From: Pteria penguin | Lineage: Eukaryota > Mollusca > Bivalvia > Pterioida > Pteriidae | Assembly: GCA_035048485.1 (NCBI GenBank) | Contig: CM068590.1 | Location: forward strand, 12,756,494-12,820,493 | Length of the DNA stretch: 64,000 nt | Direction of reading: 5' to 3' | In this document: positions 34,290-45,650 of the stretch, piece after piece | How positions within the stretch are numbered: position 1 is the stretch's first letter | Layout: every line of letters begins with the position of its first letter | Program-made: the position numbers and the translations under genes | Notes under the pieces: generated by a model | Seen by the model: only the letters and a program-made list of their open reading frames with translations | Databases searched by the model: none | What the model was told of the DNA's origin: nothing

Positions 34290-35121
34290 GACCAATCACA
34301 AGTTCTCTTACATTTTTACCACAAGGGAAGATCAAATGATGTAATCAACATATTTTCCACATTATAATTAGTCTTGTTTTAACAACTATTATAATGATTT
34401 TTACTCTATAATTAATAAATTCCATTCAATGCAATTATAAAGATCAAGGCATATTTCTATAATTATATAATATGCATTAATCGGTTTATAATTTCATTTC
34501 TTAACGACTAAATTGAAATATGTAATCACGTTACAGGTTCCCGCTGGGAAAATCAAATATGAGAGAAGATATTTACAAACTAGTGATGTTTAAGAAATAC
34601 ATTAAAATGCTCACAACATAATCTTTTGTATATATATTCATGTCTGAAATTATAATCATTCGAATATGCATATATACAAATTATACACTATTGCATGTTC
34701 CTGGTGTAATGAAGGTACAAAGCCTAAAGAATTCAAATTATTTTTATTAACATAAATGTCATGAGTCTAAAGCTGTTGATTACAGAGGTATTGTCAAATC
34801 TTATATCGCCTGAGGGAATAGAACACCTGCAAACATGCCTTGATCGACGGGTGTCCATCTTAAGGATATCGAGTCAAATATGCTCGTATATTTAGTAGTT
34901 TGCCTATCTGTACAAACTTAATATAAACCGACAAATCTTTAAATTTATAGATAGATTGTTTTAGAATAAATGGACATACATAAGTTTTACAATTAAGTGA
35001 TAAAAATTTAGAACATTACGTCCCTGATTTAATTTCATACATTTCCTCGCAATTTGGCGAATTTCATAAGTGAAATGTATAAACCACTCTCTTCATTATA
35101 GAATACATAGTATTTATTGAT
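34290..35121. other. No recognisable gene
   Basis: Very AT-rich sequence directly before the CACTA-like element; no ORF with motifs. Confidence 0.45.
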
Positions 35122-35124
35122 TAA

Positions 35125-35440
35125 CACTACTGGGTCCAAAAACCCCTGAGAATCCCGTTTTTCACTGCAAAACTCTGCAACACCCTGAAAAACTCTGAAA
35201 AACACTGAAGTCTGCCTGAAAAACACTGAAAAACTCTGACAGCCCTGATAAACACTGAAAAACTCTGAAGTCTACCCTGAAAAACACTGACGACCCTGAA
35301 AAACTCTGACGCCACTGAAAAACTCTGTAAAACTCTGAAAAACCCTGAAAAACACTGACACCTACTGCGATGCCCTCCGGCCGTGCGATCGCGGCCTCGC
35401 GTACGCTACTTCTATTACGGTCCCTTTTATATTATAAGCC
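35125..35440. repeat. Left terminal repeat with subterminal motif array
   Basis: CACTA terminus, then about 20 spaced copies of ctgaaaaa(c)(a/t)ctg, then ctgcgatgccctccggccgtgcgatcg. In the opposite reading this is the gagtttttcag motif. Likely transposase-binding sites by analogy with plant CACTA elements. Confidence 0.8.
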
Positions 35441-35904
35441 TTAAAATTCGTTTCGCTGTTATCTATATATGACCGATTTAATAAGTATTAAATGTGATGA
35501 ATTTATAAGCGGGGAATAGAAAAAAAAAAACGCATTTTTTACCATTTGTCAAGGACTTTATTTTTACGATTTTTATAGATAAAAAATACTAAGATATTGT
35601 TCTCTATTCTGACTCTTACGTTTGGTAAGATGATCTTTACATTTGCAGTTATATAACAATCACATGATTTACGTACTTAGCAAAAAACAATTTTATTGAC
35701 CACAGGGACTTTCCAGCGCGATGTCACTTGTTTTATTGATCGACTTAAAGGAATAAAGAAGAATGAAACAAACAAACAAACGAACGAACACAAATAATCT
35801 AACTTACAGCAGTGTAGCATGTCTACTTAACATCGTTTTTTCATAGAGGTGCATTAAGGGAGGGGGAAATAAGTACAAACTATTAGACACAAGACATTTT
35901 AAAT

Positions 35905-35935
<31 letters not shown>

Positions 35936-37547
35936 TAATAAAAGCACTATTTTTCCGTACTGTAACATTTACGGCCAGCGCGGCCTTCATTTATTTATTT
36001 ATTTATTTATTATTTATCTATTTATTTTTTTAATTATTAATTCATCTATTTATTTATAATAAGAAACATTAAACTTTTCCCTATAACGAGGGACGAAAAA
36101 AAATACATCAAAATGAATTTAATTAAAAATAATTTTAAGAAAAATCGATAGACGAAGGCTTACAGAAAACGCATAGTTTTAATTGTAAAATAGATAAAAT
36201 AAAATACAGAAAAAAAGAAATAATTAATTTTTATATCCCTATCAATCATTCTAACAAACACATAATGATTGATGTTTATTTTTTACATCTTTTCAATCTG
36301 TGTAAAGAATCACCCCCCAAATATCGTTATGTTACGACCTTAAGGCCGCTCCCCACTCTCTTCTTCGAGTTTAAAGGCATTCATGATTAAATATTGATAA
36401 ATCAATATTGCATTCTTCATAAATTAGCGGCCATTCACCGATATAAAAGATGTGAAGTTGCGTTAATTTAATTCTACCAACCCCCCCCCCCCCATTTTTT
36501 TTAAACTGGTGTCCAACTTGAGGTGAACGAGCATGGCTTTGGGTATGCGTATTTCCTTCTCGCTACAGGCGTTACGTAACGCAGCTACTTATTTAATACG
36601 TATGTAAAATTAATGGAAAACTGAATAGCACTTTATATCACAGCTTTACATATCTCTCACATTTCGCATGTATTCTTATAAATATTGCTATTATCAGAGG
36701 AAATGCGGAAAGAAGAAGAAATTGAACTTAAATAAATTGATTTGTAGTTTTAGTTTATGACATAAAAAATAATTAAATGATCGTGTGTAAAACAAAATAT
36801 TTCAGCTTTTGAAGATTGAAAAATCAGGTTTTTGTCCTAAACTTTATAAGTCACTGTTAAACTGACACTTTAATTTTGACAACTAACACAAAATTAACAT
36901 TGAAATGTTATCAACTGGATATGTTTCAACCTGTTACTAAATATGTTTTGTCCCCTCATACATACGAAGGTACTGTTAATTACGATTCCCAATTTACAGC
37001 ATGATAGGTATACAAAACTATATGAGATTACGAGCGATATTTACCCGGGTTAAACAACCGGATGTTTATTACGTAATAGAGTACTGAATGACCTGTAGAA
37101 TAAGGCTAAAAAACAAAGACATGTCGGATTAAAATAAAGCAATTTCAGATTCCATGCGTGTTGCCGTTAACTTTCTAATGAAGATTATCTAGTATAATAT
37201 TATATATATTATATTATATATATATATATTATATATATTATATATATTTATATAAGAAAGAAAAGGGGCGTGTGTGGTGTGTGTGTGTTGTGTGTGGGGG
37301 GGGCGGGGGGGGGGGGGGGGGGTATATGGTTTCTCGATTGAAATATATACTATATGATTTAAACATCCTACTCGACATTTACGATTTGGATCCATAGGTT
37401 GGGGCAGATCGAGGTATCTGCTCTAAATATGACAACCGGTTACTTGAATTTATATGTCATTTTGAAAATAAAAGGTTAAATACTTTACTAGTTTTGACAG
37501 GACAGGGTATATTTATGTAAGACTTCTATGTCCAGTCAACAGTGCGA

Positions 37548-38045
37548 GCGCCTTGTATTCGCCATTGCTATACATGACCCTTACTGGATACATTGTTACA
37601 ATACGTAATAAGGGAGATACTGGTTCTTAGAGGCGGATCTAGAAATTTTTAAAAGAAAAAAAGGGGAGGGGGAGGGCACAGTCTCCATTGAAAAGGGGGG
37701 GGGGTTGTGTTAGGCGCAGCGCCTTGTATTCGCCATTGCTATACATGTCCCCCTTACTGGATACATTGTTACAATACGTTTAATAAGGGAGGATACTGTT
37801 CATAGGCGGATCTAGAAATTTTTAAAAGTAAAAAAGGGGGGAGGGGGAGGGCACAGTCTCCCATTGAAAAGGGGGGGGGGTTGTGTTAGGCGAGCGCCCT
37901 TGTATTCGCATTGCTATACATGACCCTTACTGGATAACATTGTTACAATACGTAATAGGCGGGCGGATCTAGAAAATTTTTGAAAGAAAAGTGGGAGGGG
38001 GGGGGGCACAGTTCCCATTGAAAAAGGGCGGGGGGTGGGGGTGCT
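37548..38045. repeat. Three tandem GGCGGATCTAGAAA units with G-runs
   Basis: Units starting near 37548, 37722 and 37900 each read gcgc(c)cttgtattcgc(c)attgctatacatg, cttactggata, cattgttacaatacgt, ggcggatctagaaa and a purine run ending in eight to ten Gs. Two inverted relatives lie at 59060-59190 and 59420-59500. The ggcggat...attcgcc ends suggest a short MITE amplified with its flank. Confidence 0.75.
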
Positions 38046-38606
38046 GTTTAGATTAAATCATTTTATTGTATAGAGGTTACATGGATGTAGATTAAGTAGG
38101 TAGTGTTATAACAAACGGCAGATACGTTGTTACACTCGATATATTGAATTACCGAGAAGAATATTTAATCACTGAAATATTTTATAGGACAAAATTTACC
38201 GTATGTCATTCGAATGAAAGAGCGACACGTAGACACGTAAAAATTTTTATGTTAAAGAAAAAAAAAGTTATTGTCCCTGAACTTTGTTATATTACGCTGT
38301 TATAATAAGAACAAAGGTTAAATTTGTGTGTCTTAATTTTTTGTGAAAAGTATTGATAGAGAAAAAATTATTGCGTGTGTGTGTGAGTGAGACGGTGGGG
38401 GTGGGGGTGTTTAAAACCTAAAGGTCATTCACATGTGGGTATAGTCTCTACAAATGTTGCAACAGAATTGGAATAGAATGCATTGTGTTATTTAAAATAA
38501 ATGACAAGCGATATTTTCTTTGTGGTTCGATTTGCTGTCATTTACTGGTGTATTAAATTCGCTTTTCGTTTGTATAACATTTTATAGGTACTGGTCACAT
38601 TCAAAT

Positions 38607-38638
<32 letters not shown>

Positions 38639-39039
38639 TTCATTTATTTATTCACTTATTTTATTTATTATTCGATAATTTATTATTTTATTTCACTAAT
38701 TTATAGTTCTGAAGCTTCTTTTTATATATATTTTTTATTTATTTCTTCCGCTTTTAATATACACAGTTATGAAACAGCACAAAGTGATATTTACAGGAAT
38801 ATATGTACATACATTTTCATTTGGAAATACTAATGTATATATAAATATCTCGGTACGAAAAGCCTCTGGGTTTGTCTTGGTTTTGAATAATGCATCAGTA
38901 AAAATTAAATTAATAGATTCGTTAAAATAAATTCACTTTCAAAACTCTCGTACAAAAAATGCAAGTTATGTTTTATTTATTTTCTCTTCCCTTTTTTTTT
39001 CTAATTCACAACTCATCACATTTTATATACATAAATGCT

Positions 39040-39371
39040 AATAGGGCTTATAGAAGGGACCGTATAGAAGTACGCGAGGCCGCGATCGCACGGCCGGAGG
39101 GCATCGCAGCAGGTTTCAGTGTTTTTCAGAGTTTTTTCAGTTGGCGTCAGAGTTTTTCAGACTTTAGCAGAGTTTTTCAGGGTAGTCAGTGTTTTTCAGA
39201 GTTTTTCAGGGATACTTTATTTAGACTCAGAGGTTTTTCAGTGTTTATCAGGGCTGTCAGAGTTTTTCAGTGTTTTTCAGGCAGACTTCAGTGTTTTTCA
39301 GAGTTTTTCAGGGTGTTGCAGAGTTTTGCAGTGAAAAACGGGATTCTCAGGGGTTTTTGGACCCAGTAGTG
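39040..39371. repeat. Right terminal repeat with subterminal motif array
   Basis: Inverted counterpart of 35125-35440: cgatcgcacggccggagggcatcgcag, then an array of (g)agtttttcag units, then cgggattctcaggggtttttggacccagtagtg. Small insertions and deletions distinguish the arms. Open frames through it only reflect the repeat. Confidence 0.8.
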
Positions 39372-39692
39372 TAAAGTTCCGGATAAATATTTACAAACAA
39401 TAAGAGGTAAACATTGGACAATAAGTTATATATATATATATAACCCTCTACTTAAAACTAAGTTACATAGACATAGAGCAGTATTAGATAAATTTACTTT
39501 ATGTTTAGTATCTATTGATGTCTGCACTTCTTTCGTTTCATGCCTAATATCCGGTTTTCGTATATGGATTATATATTGAAATACCAACTTAAACAATTCA
39601 AATATATACCAAATATATCAACACCAGAGATTGTTGGAGCACATACGTGCTTGTAAATATTTCCCATGAATGCACACACACACACACACACG

Positions 39693-39756
<64 letters not shown>

Positions 39757-40150
39757 CCTTAGAATATGTTTAAGCTTTTATTTCATTTTTATTAATTAAT
39801 CACGCCGTTCTTCGGTAGAAAATTATCAAAAATCATTTTTTAAAGTATAACATGCACACATTGACAACTAGTCTTTTAGGCTGTTATTTACTACGGACCA
39901 ACTGGCTTCAATACCGAAAAGGCTAAGGCGCCTATGTGTCTGGATTTGTGGGACACGTCAAGAGTGTCCGATTCAATTTGTCATATGGCTTCGGGAAAAA
40001 AACATAGATACATAGATTTGAACACTCTCTACATTCGCTTGTCAGCTGTCCAGTTACTGCAGATAGATAAGTATTACTTAATCTTAGTTTGTTTAACACA
40101 TTGTATATTAGAATATTCAGTCGTAAATGCTTTAAACTGACTTAGGAAGA
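39372..40150. other. Microsatellites and unassigned sequence
   Basis: (CA)n followed by (TA)n occupies about 39675-39752. A small open frame at 39934-40140 has no motif. The sequence from roughly 40150 starts to look like LINE coding text. Confidence 0.5.
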
Positions 40151-40159
40151 TTTAATTAT

Positions 40160-40712
40160 AACTCAAGCGCTTTACGCATATTTTCTTTAGTTCAATTTCA
40201 ATTCGCCTAAAGCGATTAATTATAGAATTTTCAAAACAAAATTGAATTTAGAAAGTTATTTACTTTCACTTCCTTCTAAAAATGCAAAATTATTGTGTAA
40301 ATATAGATGTTGTAACATCAAACTACCAATTGAAATTGGCAGATGGTACAATGTCCAAAGATCTGAGCGTAAATGCACACTGTGTGAATTAAATGAAATT
40401 GGTGATGAGTACCATTATATTTGTATATGTAATAACACTGAAATCAAGGCATTTAGAAAAGTGTTTGCCTGAAGTTTACTATGTTAATCCAAATACATTT
40501 AAACATAACAAATTGTTCAATTCAAAAGATAGCATTCTGCAGTTTAAATTAAGTAAGTTTATTTCTTTTATTAAGGACAGAGTCCAACCTCTAGGTTAAT
40601 TATCTCCTTCCGCATGTGCTGATATTTATATACTGTATATTTGTATATGTTCTCTACACTGTTATTTATATGTGCAGTCTATGAGAATAAAGATTTGATT
40701 GATTGATTGAAA
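40160..40712 (+). pseudogene. Non-LTR retrotransposon (LINE) 3' end
   Basis: ORF piece 40242-40472 reads LCKYRCCNIKLPIEIGRWYNVQRSERKCTLCELNEIGDEYHYICIC, the Cys/His motif at the C-terminus of many invertebrate LINE polyproteins (C-x2-C...GDExH...C). After a frame shift it continues as VYYVNPNTFKHNKLFNS...FIKDRVQPLG and stop. A short 3' untranslated region with aataaag then ends in (TTGA)n at 40690-40712. The RT and endonuclease parts are missing (5' truncation). Confidence 0.8.
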
Positions 40713-40735
40713 TAAAGTTAATTGAAATTTGCAAA

Positions 40736-43410
40736 ATGGTGTCCAAGTCTAAGTACCCTTGTGGTGTGTGTAGCAAAAATTGCTCAGGGAATAACGAGGT
40801 AGCTTGTGAGAAATGTGATAGATGGTTCCATACTGTTTGTGAAGGTTTGGTTTCGTCAAACTTTGCCTTTCTAGCGAACATTCAACTCGATTACATATGC
40901 TCATCTTGTTGTAAGCGTGAAGATGGTGGGTTCGATTTCAATGCCTCACTTCTTAGGCTCCATAAGGCGTCATCAAGTGGAGATTTGGAGGAAGCCTGTA
41001 GACTGGAATCGGTTTTCTTGCGACTACAACCCGTTTGTAAGGCCAGGGCAGAATTCGATAACTGGTCCCAACATGTTGATGAGGTGGCTGTATGTCTCTT
41101 AGGGAATAATTGGTAAGGTCAAACTCCTGTTGCAGTTACTGGGGATGGGAATTGTTTATTCAATGCCATATCGATGGATATTGAGGGCAATGAAAGTCGT
41201 GCAACTGAATTGAGAGTTAGGGTTACCACAGAGTTAAGTCTACACAAGGACCATTACTTAAATGTAAATCGAAACGCTAAGTTCGACAACTGTTCCCCTA
41301 CAATCCAAGAAGCAATTGATGCTTCTCATTCTAAAGGTCAGTATTCTTCAATATGGACGATGCATGCAGTCAGTACTGTCATAAGGTGACCCATAGTTTC
41401 TGTGTATCCAGTTGTAAATGGTCCCGCAGATAAACATATAGGCATATTAAACACCGTTCTGGTTCCCAGAGAAGAGCATGATAAACAGAAAACTGTAACT
41501 ATCCTGTGGTCTGGCCCTAAACCATTAACGAATAAAACTTGGCAACGGAATCATTTCGTCCCACTTATGAAATCAGCTGGAAATGCAAGCCCTGTATATA
41601 ACCTTGAAGACGAAAAAGATTTTCTTTAAATTTTCTTTCTTTAAATGACACTGTTGACACGTTAAAATCCTCTTCATATTCAGAACAAGCCGATCCGCAA
41701 CTAATGGACCTAACTGAAATTTCAGTGAATCATCCATATTCTAATCCTGATGAAAACGGACTTGACAGTAAATACCTTGCAACCAAAGCGCAATTAAAAC
41801 TCGTACAACAAAATTCCCCAACGTTGACCAAAATCCCTAAAGGAATAAAAGAAAATGTTTATTTTATCATAGATAATAACAAAAACATAAATCGAAAATG
41901 GTGAAAAATCTTTCTATCCCGATGACTGTGGAGCCTGGGATCGGACAAAAACAACCACAAAAACCGAGTATTATATCAAAAGTAATTTAAATCTCGAGAC
42001 CGTTCAACGTCGCGATGACGGGACTTTTTTTCAAAGTAATAAAAAAGGTAGAAATAGATTTAAAGCAACCCTCGGCCGAACATGTTACAAAAGTTAAACG
42101 TTTATACACTAAATTAGCAAGAAGCAATGATTACAGGCGTAGGGTAACTTGGTTTGAAACGCAAACTCCGATTACACTTGCTATTGTGGAATACTTAGGT
42201 TCCTACCCTCAAAATATTCCCCATGGAAATTCGGTTAAAAATAATGTGCCCTATCGAAGATTAGATACCAATCAGTAATTAGAAATGAAATAGATAAGGG
42301 TAGTCAGCCTAGAGTATTCAAAGAAGCCGCAAGATCCAGATGAAGAATTTCCAGATGATGCGATTAGTTTAAAAACCGCGAAAAATGCAAAATATGTATA
42401 TAACAAGAAGTTGGACCCTAGGGATAATCAAAACGTGGCAGACGATGTTCTCTCTGTCATTAGTATGTCGTACGAAAATGACTTTGTAAAAGAAGTCATA
42501 TTTACTAACCCCGACAAACCTCCCTCTGTAATTTGCTATTCACACGAGCAGTTAATGTCTTTAAAGAGTTCGGTTGCAAACGGAGGAATCATTGGATTAG
42601 ATAAAACATTCAATCTCGGTGCTTGTTACATCACCACCATGACATTCAAAAATAAGAAAATTTTAAGGACCACTACTGAAGAACCACCGATTATGATTGG
42701 CCCTCTTTATTTACATTGGGACGGAACAAACCATTCCTATCATCGTTTCCTGTCACATATTCAGATGAAACTCACGGGCTTAGATCACACAAAAATAGTT
42801 TTCGGTACAGATGGAGAAAAGACATAAGTGAATGCCATGAATTCATGTTTTCCGGATGCCACTCATACCCCGTGCACTCGACGTTTAAAAGAGAATCTAT
42901 TGCACAATTTGAGAAATGAAATGCCAACCACAGATGCCAATATTGTTATAGATAAAATTTTCAATCGCGAACACGGCTTGTTATCCGTTGATGACGAGGT
43001 CACCTTTAGCGAAATACAAGATGAAATCCTTGAATTGTGCGATGATTTGACATACATTGTTTCATTTCTACAAAAATTAAAACATTCAGTATTTATTTCT
43101 CGGAAAAAAGCTCCCTTTATCCCAAAGTTTTGGACTAATAACAATAATGAATCCATAAATAATGTCATCAAGTTAAATACAGACTGGAAAATCCAAAAAC
43201 TTCCAGAGCTTATAGAAAAGCTAAGAGACCTTGGCCTTACACAGAAAGAAACATTAGAGATGCGATTCATCATCGCAGTGACTTCAAACTAGCGTCCTAT
43301 GCACAAGCACTTTCGGTTGCAGATGAGGTGTGGCGAGAGATGGATCCCGCGCAGAGGTCCCGACGTCTCCAAAGACTTCTAAACCTAAAAATCCCGATTC
43401 ATTAAACATG
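40736..43410 (+). pseudogene. PHD-OTU-MULE transposase gene, broken
   Basis: Starts at ATG 40736, 24 bp after the LINE tail. (1) PHD finger: CGVCSKNCSGNNEVACEKCDRWFHTVCEG...YICSSC (about residues 9-63). (2) OTU-type Cys protease: after a stop at 41114, VTGDGNCLFNAIS with the nucleophile Cys, then about 41330-41590 PIVSVYPVVNG...WQRNHFVPL with the expected His. (3) TFFQSNKKGRNRFKATL near 42020-42070. (4) MULE transposase: GGIIGLDKTFNLG (first Asp, about 42600), IVFGTDGE (second Asp, about 42810), FPDATHTPC, and FWTNNNNESINNVIK (about 43130). (5) Tail RDFKLASYAQALSVADEVWREM-like text to 43400. At least four stops or shifts. Mutator-like elements with OTU are known; adding a PHD finger makes this copy notable. 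Confidence 0.75.
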
Positions 43411-43550
43411 GTAACAGCATCTAATGTTAACTTTAAAGTTCCACAAGTGGCAAATGTAGCAAAAAAAACCTGACCAAACTAAACGAATCAAATCATGTAG
43501 GACCAAATCGCTAAACATAAAACAAAAGGTAGGTGAACTTTAGAGTGCAT

Positions 43551-43627
43551 ATATCCCCAATGTTCGCTCTGAACTGCAGAGCTCCGTGCATCCCCAATGT
43601 TTGCTCTGAACTGCAGAGCTCCGTGCA
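43551..43627. repeat. 37-bp tandem duplication
   Basis: Two copies of ccccaatgtt(c/t)gctctgaactgcagagctccgtgca, one base different. Non-coding context. Confidence 0.85.
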
Positions 43628-44605
43628 ATTCCTACATTCAGATGTTGGCGTGAAACGGATATTTACGAAATTATGTCTTCTACTGCGAGCGAAGACCTGT
43701 CTTTTGTTTAGACCCGTGAGGACCGCTTACAACAATGACGCAAGTGTCGGTACGTATATTTATGATGATTGTAGATCATTAGTCCGAATTTTCTCTGCCA
43801 GTACATACATCGTAAGATGTTTACAAGAGATTTCTGAAAACAACTATTCATTATAATACACGTGAGAAAGCATTATTCTTCAATGCTTTATTCAAACGTA
43901 AAAGATGTGTCCCGATATTGATACTCTAACACAGGGTGATAAGAATTGCAGTACGCATCTTTGTAATCGCGGGTCAATGCAAACAGTTTTGCGAAAATTA
44001 AGGTCAATCGTAAGCGGAAAGGTCAATAAGAAAGCCCTCTGTTTATAAAGGGCATATCTAATTGTATCAATTAGAGATCACGTCGTCGGGTTGTGAGTAA
44101 ATGTTAGCAGACGAATCCACATTTTATTTTGCTTGCGATAAAGCATTAAACAATAATCACTTTAAGTTTGAGATGTCTTTTACTAAATTGTGCCACAAAG
44201 CGTCTGGATTTTTCGTAGCGATACCGTTTCGTTCTGAGAGTTTTCGTACTTCTTACTGGGATCATTCGTACTTGTAAACAGTGCGTGTGTTTTGATACGT
44301 ATACACACCTTTCTTTGAGAAACAAAGAATGTCATACACTTGTCAAAGCTAATTAGTTATTTTTTTTTCCATACAACCATAATTTAATGTTTACCGACAC
44401 GTAACTTTACTGTTCATCTGAAAAAAAACCCCACAAAAATCCCAAACAAAACACAGAAAACCCCCACTTCAAATTTTCAGCCCCTTTGTATTTACAGGTA
44501 AGATTTGAAAATCGCTCTTTTGCAAAGAAAAAGTAAAAATTAAAATGTAAAGAGTGTCATTTTCTAAAAAATTTGTTTATATCTACTTCTCTTTGCATGT
44601 TAAAA

Positions 44606-44877
44606 AAAGCCGGCGTGGCCTAGTGGTATCGCGTCGGACTCCTGATCGGGAGGCCGAGGTTCGAGTCCCGCTCTGGTCATGTCGGTGTCATGTCTTTCGG
44701 ATGAGACAGTAAAAACCGAGGCCCCGTGTCGTGGTATGCATGGCACGTTAAAGATCCCTCATTGCTTCGGATGGGTCCGTTGCAAAGGTCAAAATTTGTA
44801 TGCTCCGCATCAGGCAGATGCCGTCACCATATATGTGAAATATTCGTGGTGTGACGTAAAACAATCAATCAATCAAT
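44606..44877 (+). repeat. SINE-B, complete copy with CATGTTAAAA duplication
   Basis: tRNA-like head gtggcctagtggtatcgcg (A box) and ggttcgagtcccg (B box), conserved body, and a tail gtgacgtaaaacaatc plus (AATC)n. CATGTTAAAA flanks it at 44596-44605 and 44878-44887. Internal RNA polymerase III promoter parts look intact, so transcription is possible. It is not a tRNA gene: the acceptor and 3' half are replaced by the SINE body. Confidence 0.9.
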
Positions 44878-44887
44878 CATGTTAAAA

Positions 44888-45050
44888 TCACCTGTGCAGG
44901 TCAGCTTTTGTAAGGAAGCTCGTGTTAGCAACTCATGAGCAACTGGTTGGCTGAATTTGGTAAGGGAAATCAATTATGTCACTTTATCACTAGCTGGCTA
45001 AAACTGGCGCTGCGTGCTGGTGGAGGTCGCGCAATGATCATCAAAGATTC
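44888..45050. repeat. Dispersed repeat shared with 22200-22372
   Basis: Shared text listed under the 22.2-kb copy. Here the SINE-B inserted at its left edge. Confidence 0.65.
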
Positions 45051-45650
45051 TGTGAATGAAAGTTCTGTTAAAAACACTCATGTTCATTTATCTTACATTT
45101 CTGTGTATGCTCATTGCCACTACATTCAAAATTTGTCTGGTGTGGAACGGGTATATACGAAATTATGCCTTCCACTGCGAGCAACGACCTCCTCTGTGTT
45201 TTGAATACATCCGGACGGACCCGCGAGATGCGCTTACAACAATGACGCAAACGTTAATGCTTGTTTTTATTATCATAGAGCGTTGGTCCGAATTTTCTCT
45301 GCCAGTCGTATATCATAGGATGTTTACGAGAGATTTCTGAAAATCACTACTTATTATGATACTCATAAGAAAGTAATATTGTAGTAGATGCCGGTCTATT
45401 TATAACATGCGCTATAAATAGATCTAAATATAACTACCCATGATGTCACACAACCGTGGAACCCCCGGACTCTTCTTCACATACCACGTGAAGTTCGCCC
45501 GGTACACTTGAGACTAGAAACTCGACGAGGCCAGACGCTCTAGACGATTTGCTGTGCTGCGCAGGTGCCTACTGAATATTGGGTAACTATGCAGCTACTT
45601 ACATTTATGAATATGAATGCATAATAGCTAGTCTACAACATTTGGCGTCA

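Larger units (their letters stand above)
35125..39371. mobile_element. CACTA/EnSpm-like non-autonomous foldback element, 4.25 kb
   Basis: Ends are CACTACTGGGTCC and its inverse, followed inward by about 300 bp of inverted repeats built from short ctgaaaaactctg / gagtttttcag units. TAA lies directly outside both ends (35122-35124, 39372-39374). Weaker inverted similarity continues well inside: cgatcgcg(g)cctcgcg, aatgtgatga, A-rich runs and (TTTA)n blocks (35905-36060 against 38608-38720). CACTA termini, 3-bp target duplication and subterminal arrays of one short motif are hallmarks of CACTA elements. No transposase ORF is present, so it would depend on another copy. A second copy lies at 57693-59672. 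Confidence 0.75.
43630..45650. repeat. Dispersed repeat cluster (three shared blocks)
   Basis: 43640-43860 and 45135-45350 are diverged direct copies (tttacgaaattatg/tatacgaaattatg, actgcgagc, gcttacaacaatgacgcaa, gtccgaattttctctgccagt). 43945-44110 matches 53655-53812 (gcgggtcaatgcaaaca, ggaaaggtcaataaga, ccctctgtttataaagggc, gagatcacgtcgtcgg). 45555-45650 matches 53180-53255 (gcaggtgcctactgaatatt, ctagtctacaac). No ORF; could be LTR or MITE remains of an unknown element. Confidence 0.65.

Noticed and set aside
38959..39369. 136-codon ORF through the right CACTA-like terminus
   Set aside because: Its repetitive Phe/Ser/Gln text is a by-product of the gagtttttcag array; the same frame appears in inverse at the left end.
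44606..44690. tRNA-like sequence with A and B boxes (also at 51985-52250 and 63308-63483)
   Set aside because: Continues into SINE body and tail with target duplications; no acceptor-stem partner, so not a tRNA gene.
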